From: Deltaproteobacteria bacterium
Lineage (GTDB): Bacteria > Desulfobacterota > DSM-4660 > Desulfatiglandales > HGW-15
Assembly: GCA_019307805.1 (NCBI GenBank)
Contig: JAFDIX010000063.1
Coordinates: 1-10,000 of the forward strand
Direction of reading: 5' to 3'
DNA: 10,000 bases
The stretch's first letter is position 1. Every line of letters starts with the position of its first letter. Shown here piece after piece: positions 6,604-10,000 of this stretch. Made by a program: the position numbers and the translations under genes. The notes beneath the pieces were generated by a model, which made no database searches, was not told the DNA's origin, and saw only the letters and a program-made list of their open reading frames with translations.

Positions 6604-6729
6604 GTCATGCCGGACCTGAGGAGCCTGCCCCGCACCGCGATGCGGGGGCATCCAGTTTATATCTCTGGATTCCGGCCGTTCGACAAGCTCACGGTCCTGA
6701 GCCTGTCGATGGACCTTCGCCGGAATGAC
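6604..6729. repeat. REP/MITE-like palindromic intergenic element, about 126 bp
   Basis: The ends are inverted repeats with one mismatch: GTCATGCCGG (6604-6613) and CCGGAATGAC (6720-6729). In the middle ATCCAG (6650-6655) and CTGGAT (6665-6670) face each other across TTTATATCT. Each half folds on itself. The left half has TGCCCCGCA-CCGCGA-TGCGGGGGCA (6626-6650, one bulged G). The right half has TCGACAAGCTCA/TGAGCCTGTCGA (6680-6709, one mismatch) nested inside TTCCGGC/GCCGGAA (6670-6676, 6719-6725). GTCATTCCGG...ATCCAG and the TCGACA-GCTCA module are motifs I recall from dispersed intergenic repeats in many bacteria; that family link is from memory. It encodes no protein. Confidence 0.75.
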
Positions 6730-6754
6730 GACTCGCAGCAAGCCGCGAGGGATT

Positions 6755-7840
6755 ATGATCTCTGTTATTTTGCCTACATACAATGAGGCCGAGAACATTA
6801 AGGTCATCGTGCCTGCCATCTCAAAGGTGTTTGAGCAGGAAGGTCTTGCAGGGGAGGTCATCATTGTGGATGACAATTCTCCTGACGGCACCGCAGAGGT
6901 CGCTGAAGGCATGATGGATCGCTATCCCCTGCGGGTCCATGTCCGGACGGAAGACAGGGGCCTGTCAAAGGCGGTCATCAAGGGATTTGAGTTGGCGGAA
7001 GGCGAGATATGTGTTGTGATGGATGCGGATATGAGCCATCCCGTGGAAAAATTACCGGACATGGTCCGGCCCATTACGGAAGAAAAATGTGATATGACCG
7101 TTGGCAGCCGGTATATTCCCGGTGGCGGCTGTGAAACCTGGCCCCTTCCTCGGAGAATAATCAGCAAAGGGGCGGGTTTTCTGGCAAGGGGAGTGACACC
7201 CCTCACCGATCCCACGAGCGGGTTTATGGCCCTTCGAAAGGGCATCATTCACGGTGCTGATCTGGATCCCACGGGATGGAAGATCGTCCTTGAGGTCTCT
7301 GTCAAGACGGGTGCCCGTATTCGGGAAGTGCCCATTGTTTTCAAGGATAGGATGGAAGGGGAGAGTAAGCTTGGATTCAAGGCACAAATAGACTACATAC
7401 GTCATCTCTGGAGCCTCTATTGCTACAAGTACCCGGGTCTTGCACAGTTTGTCAGATTCTGCCTCGTAGGCATTTCCGGGGTCTTTGCGGACACCCTGGT
7501 ATTGGTTGCCTTTGTAAGTCTCATGTCCCTTGATCCAAGAATCGCTGCAATCTTCGCGTTTGCCGGGGCAGTGAGCTGGAATTACATTTTTGATCGCCTC
7601 TGGACTTTCGAATTCGGCCGTCATACCAGGATACCCCACAGCTATCTTGCTTTTGTGGCGATTTGTCTGATAGGCCTGGGCATAAGGATCGGGATCATGC
7701 ATGCGCTCATTGAGTATGCCGAAATGGGGAGGAGCCCCTGGTATGTTGTGGCCAGTTTGATAGGTATTCTTGCTGCCACGGTCTTTAATTTCATTGGAAG
7801 CAAGTATATTGCTTTTGCGGCGTTTTTAAAAAAGGGATGA
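6755..7840 (+). CDS. Polyprenyl-phosphate mannose synthase-type GT2 fused to a GtrA membrane domain
   Basis: Likely transfers a hexose, probably mannose, from a nucleotide sugar to polyprenyl phosphate at the inner leaflet. The GT-A fold domain (1-215) shows ILPTYNEAEN, IIVDDNSPDGT (37-46), the metal-binding MDADMSHP (89-96), GSRYIPGG (117-124) and LTDPTSGFMALR (150-161), all typical of Dpm1-like enzymes. Residues about 230-357 form a GtrA domain with about four membrane helices (QFVRFCLVGISGVFAD, NYIFDRLWTF, NFIGSKYIAF), a family linked to flipping lipid-linked sugars. The same fusion occurs in archaeal dolichol-phosphate mannose synthase. I prefer ATG 6755 (361 residues), preceded by GAGGG and giving MISVILPTYNEAEN; the in-frame ATG 6725 lies inside the palindromic repeat and adds ten residues unlike the family. 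The gap to the next gene is 13 bp. Glucose or another hexose is possible. Confidence 0.9.
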   Translation: MISVILPTYNEAENIKVIVPAISKVFEQEGLAGEVIIVDDNSPDGTAEVAEGMMDRYPLRVHVRTEDRGLSKAVIKGFELAEGEICVVMDADMSHPVEKLPDMVRPITEEKCDMTVGSRYIPGGGCETWPLPRRIISKGAGFLARGVTPLTDPTSGFMALRKGIIHGADLDPTGWKIVLEVSVKTGARIREVPIVFKDRMEGESKLGFKAQIDYIRHLWSLYCYKYPGLAQFVRFCLVGISGVFADTLVLVAFVSLMSLDPRIAAIFAFAGAVSWNYIFDRLWTFEFGRHTRIPHSYLAFVAICLIGLGIRIGIMHALIEYAEMGRSPWYVVASLIGILAATVFNFIGSKYIAFAAFLKKG

Positions 7841-7853
7841 GAGGGGGAGCGGT

Positions 7854-8852
7854 TTGAAACTCAGTGTAGTCATTCCGATTTACAATGAGCAGGAGAACCT
7901 GGGAGAATTATACCGAAGACTTCGTGCAGTATGCGAGGGTCTGGAAGATGTGTCCTGGCAGGTTATCTATGTCAACGATGGGAGCCAGGATGATTCCCTG
8001 GAAATCATGGGTGATCAGTCCAGAGAAGATCCCCGGTTTTGCATTGTTGACCTGTCACGGAATTTCGGCCATCAGGCAGCAATTTCTGCGGGCCTGGCCC
8101 ATGCGGGCGGGGATGCCGTGATCTGTATGGATGGAGACCTGCAGGATCCCCCGGAGGTCATTCCCGATATGCTGGGGCGCTGGGAAGAGGGCGATAAGAT
8201 CGTGCGGGCGGAGCGCCGCAGCCGAAAAGAGGGCGGGATCCGTCGCCTCGGTTTTGAGGCCTTTCATCGGATATTCGATTGGATCAGCGATTTTCCCGTG
8301 CCGGCCCATAGCGGCATTTTTGGCCTCATGGACAGGCAGGCCCTGGAGGAACTCAACAAGTTCACGGAAAAGAACCGTTTTTTCCCGGGTTTGAGGAGTT
8401 GGGTGGGCTTCACCCAGGGTGTGGTTTACTATGACCGGCAGGAGCGGGCTGCAGGAATGCCGAAACAGTCCCTCAGAAGACTCCTCCGGTACGCCTTGGA
8501 TGCCATTTTCAGTTTTTCCTACAAGCCCCTGAGGATCATGACCATGGCAGGTGTCCTCATCAGTACAGCAGGCTTCCTGCTTGCCTGCATTTTTGTCATA
8601 AAACGCCTGATTGGGATAGAGATTGCCCAGACCGGATTTACGACCCTCGTGACCCTTGTCCTGTTTCTCGGGGGTGTCCAACTCATTGCCATTGGATTGC
8701 TGGGAGAGTATCTGGCCAGGATATACGATGAAGTGAAACAGAGGCCCCTCTATATTATCAAGGACATGCATGGAGTGTCTGCAGGGCAGCCAGAGAGAAA
8801 CCCTGAACCGCCTTCTTCACCCAATTCAGACCATGCCGAAGATCAGGCCTAG
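7854..8852 (+). CDS. Membrane-anchored GT2 glycosyltransferase, GtrB/ArnC type (polyprenyl-phosphate glycosyltransferase)
   Basis: Predicted to make a polyprenyl-phosphate-linked monosaccharide at the cytoplasmic face of the inner membrane. Of 332 residues, the GT-A domain (1-225) shows VVIPIYNEQENL (5-16), VNDGSQDDS (40-48), LSRNFGHQAAISAGL (67-81) and the metal/nucleotide-binding MDGDLQDPPEV (92-102), the hallmark of GtrB/ArnC/DPM-like enzymes. Two C-terminal membrane helices (about 228-249 and 262-285) are followed by the typical GLLGEYLARIYDEVKQRP. The hydrophilic tail after 305 is variable. The start is TTG 7854 with GGGGGAG a few bases upstream and the family N-terminus MKLSVVIPIYNE. 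It lies 13 bp after the GtrA-fusion gene, so the two are probably cotranscribed. Sugar specificity (glucose, aminoarabinose, mannose, GlcNAc) cannot be read from sequence. Confidence 0.92.
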   Translation: MKLSVVIPIYNEQENLGELYRRLRAVCEGLEDVSWQVIYVNDGSQDDSLEIMGDQSREDPRFCIVDLSRNFGHQAAISAGLAHAGGDAVICMDGDLQDPPEVIPDMLGRWEEGDKIVRAERRSRKEGGIRRLGFEAFHRIFDWISDFPVPAHSGIFGLMDRQALEELNKFTEKNRFFPGLRSWVGFTQGVVYYDRQERAAGMPKQSLRRLLRYALDAIFSFSYKPLRIMTMAGVLISTAGFLLACIFVIKRLIGIEIAQTGFTTLVTLVLFLGGVQLIAIGLLGEYLARIYDEVKQRPLYIIKDMHGVSAGQPERNPEPPSSPNSDHAEDQA

Positions 8853-8887
8853 TGTTCTGATATACGAAACGAGAAAACAATCTAAGG

Positions 8888-10000
8888 ATGCGCCCTATCA
8901 ATTCCAGATTCTTCATTCCAACGGCTCTGATCATAGCTGTTTTCACTGTGTATCTGCGCACGGACTGCCCCACCATCTATTTGGGGGACAGCGGTGAACT
9001 CTCCGCTGCCGCATTTGCACTGGGTATCCCCCATGGAAGTGGGTATCCTCTGTATACTCTTCTCGGTAAGCTTTTCTGTATGGTTCCATTGGGGAACATT
9101 GGTTTCAGAATGAACCTGATGTCCAATTTTTTCGCCCTCCTCACTCTCCTGCTTGTATATGCCTGCATCCTTCAAATAGCCCATTCCCGGATATCCGCAT
9201 TTGTCGGCGCATGTATTCTGGCCTTTATTCCCGCGGTTTGGTCCCAGACCATTATGGCTGAGGTGTACACCCTGCATACCTTTTTTGTGGCCCTGCTTGT
9301 CTGGATACTCCTTTGGTGGGATAAAAAGCGGGAACCCTACGTTCTGGTGCTTTTTGCCCTTGCCACGGGGGTCAGCTTCGGAAACCATATGCAGACAGTC
9401 ATGCTGGCTCCAGCCGTATTTTACCTGATTCTGGCTTCTGACAGGAAAGCCCTTTTGCGTCCAAGGCCCTTTTTGATCCTGACCGCCTTTCTTCTCTTAC
9501 CCCTCCTGGTATACCTGTATCTCCCCATACGGACCAGTGCCGGGGCAGCCATACACTGGGGGGATCCCGACACTTTGGATCGATTCCTGGCCCATGTGAC
9601 CGGGAGATCCCACAGGGGCGGGTACGTCCTCAACAAGGCGCCCGGTGAGTATCTGATTCGGGCACGGGAGACGATTCATTTTGTCTGGCTCCAGTTCGGC
9701 GTAGTGCTCATGCTGGCCCTCTGGGGATGGTTGCGGTTGAAGATCCGTCGCTGGCAGGTATTCATTTTGATGGTCATCCTGTTTGATTTCGCCTACACCA
9801 TTTTCCTGAATACCATATCCCTCAAGATCACCGTATTTACCCTGCCGACATGCGTTGTCCTGGCCATCCTGATCGGCGTTGGGGTTTCAGATATTTTGGA
9901 GAGGTGCCGGAGAATTACCTCTGTCGGCGCTGGTATTCAAAATGCCGTCAGGGTTGCTTTTTGCATCATGCCCATTCCATTTCTCTTCTTTAATTTTAAA
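8888..10000 (+). CDS. DUF2723-family multi-pass membrane protein, GT-C-like (3' end beyond window)
   Basis: The frame is open for 371 codons from ATG 8888 to the last base, so the gene is cut by the window. Many hydrophobic segments are visible (for example 9-24, 82-97, 104-120, 131-144, 150-165, 171-182, 195-212, 268-282, 290-308, 315-334). The N-terminal external loop YLGDSGELSAAAFALGIPHG, followed by SGYPLYTLLG, is the signature I know from DUF2723; AEVYTLH (124-130), GNHMQTVMLAP (165-175) and YLPIRTSAGAAIHWGDP (211-227) also fit. The acidic D34/E37 in the first loop recall the catalytic acidic residues of GT-C transferases that use lipid-linked sugars. An in-frame TGA at 8858 and no other start codon after it fix ATG 8888, although TAAGG abuts it with no spacer. 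The preceding GT2 gene ends 35 bp upstream. Its role, perhaps O-glycosyl transfer, is inferred. Confidence 0.85.
   Translation, partial: MRPINSRFFIPTALIIAVFTVYLRTDCPTIYLGDSGELSAAAFALGIPHGSGYPLYTLLGKLFCMVPLGNIGFRMNLMSNFFALLTLLLVYACILQIAHSRISAFVGACILAFIPAVWSQTIMAEVYTLHTFFVALLVWILLWWDKKREPYVLVLFALATGVSFGNHMQTVMLAPAVFYLILASDRKALLRPRPFLILTAFLLLPLLVYLYLPIRTSAGAAIHWGDPDTLDRFLAHVTGRSHRGGYVLNKAPGEYLIRARETIHFVWLQFGVVLMLALWGWLRLKIRRWQVFILMVILFDFAYTIFLNTISLKITVFTLPTCVVLAILIGVGVSDILERCRRITSVGAGIQNAVRVAFCIMPIPFLFFNFK

Noticed and set aside
6604..6729. CRISPR-like or tRNA-like interpretation of the repeat region
   Set aside because: There is one element with internal inverted repeats, no direct-repeat/spacer periodicity and no cloverleaf.
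7052..7702. Open frame of 216 codons on the minus strand opposite the Dpm1-GtrA gene
   Set aside because: No family motif or credible ribosome site; the opposite strand has unmistakable GT2 and GtrA motifs.
8055..8771. Open frame of 238 codons on the minus strand opposite the GtrB/ArnC-like gene
   Set aside because: Low-complexity, His/Gly/Gln-rich translation with no recognisable fold, fully overlapping a gene with clear motifs.
8882..9388. Open frame of 168 codons on the minus strand over the DUF2723 gene
   Set aside because: The plus strand gives a continuous hydrophobic family-like protein to the window edge; the minus frame has no features.

Overview
The window reads as a chromosomal segment of a Deltaproteobacterium in the broad sense (Desulfobacterota). 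The inference rests on moderate GC content, a Geobacter-type pilin N-terminus, a PilR-like sigma-54 activator, and a GT-C/TPR membrane protein of a type common in that group. I cannot name genus or species. Every supported gene lies on the + strand.

Region 1 (1-3473) is a tightly packed operon: the 3' part of pyrB (aspartate carbamoyltransferase), pyrC (dihydroorotase, all six expected metal ligands present) and a PilR-like response regulator. Each gene overlaps the next by about 20 bp; the second and third start with GTG and TTG, each preceded by a Shine-Dalgarno sequence.

Region 2 (3474-4340) is the pilin unit. A 434-bp AT-rich intergenic region carries a cluster of TGTCA/TGACA half-sites, a strong candidate sigma-54 promoter (3721-3736), and a leader of about 160 nt that contains an orphan, near-perfect Shine-Dalgarno sequence. 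Then follow pilA (type IV pilin) and a strong intrinsic terminator with a 15-bp perfect stem. The simplest model is that the neighbouring PilR activates pilA.

Region 3 (4341-10000) is a glycosyl-transfer block. It starts with a multi-pass membrane protein carrying a DD motif and C-terminal TPRs (GT-C/TMTC-like), interrupted by an apparent one-base deletion near 5922-5925. A 126-bp palindromic REP/MITE-like element follows (6604-6729). Next come a polyprenyl-phosphate-mannose synthase type GT2 fused to a GtrA domain, a second GT2 of the GtrB/ArnC type, and the N-terminal 371 codons of a DUF2723 membrane protein (another GT-C-like family) that runs off the window.

Taken together, the two GT2 enzymes could load a sugar onto a polyprenyl phosphate, the GtrA domain could help present it across the membrane, and the GT-C proteins could transfer it outside the cytoplasm. 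The pilin is an attractive but unproven acceptor: it lies directly upstream and its C-terminal half is rich in Ser/Thr.
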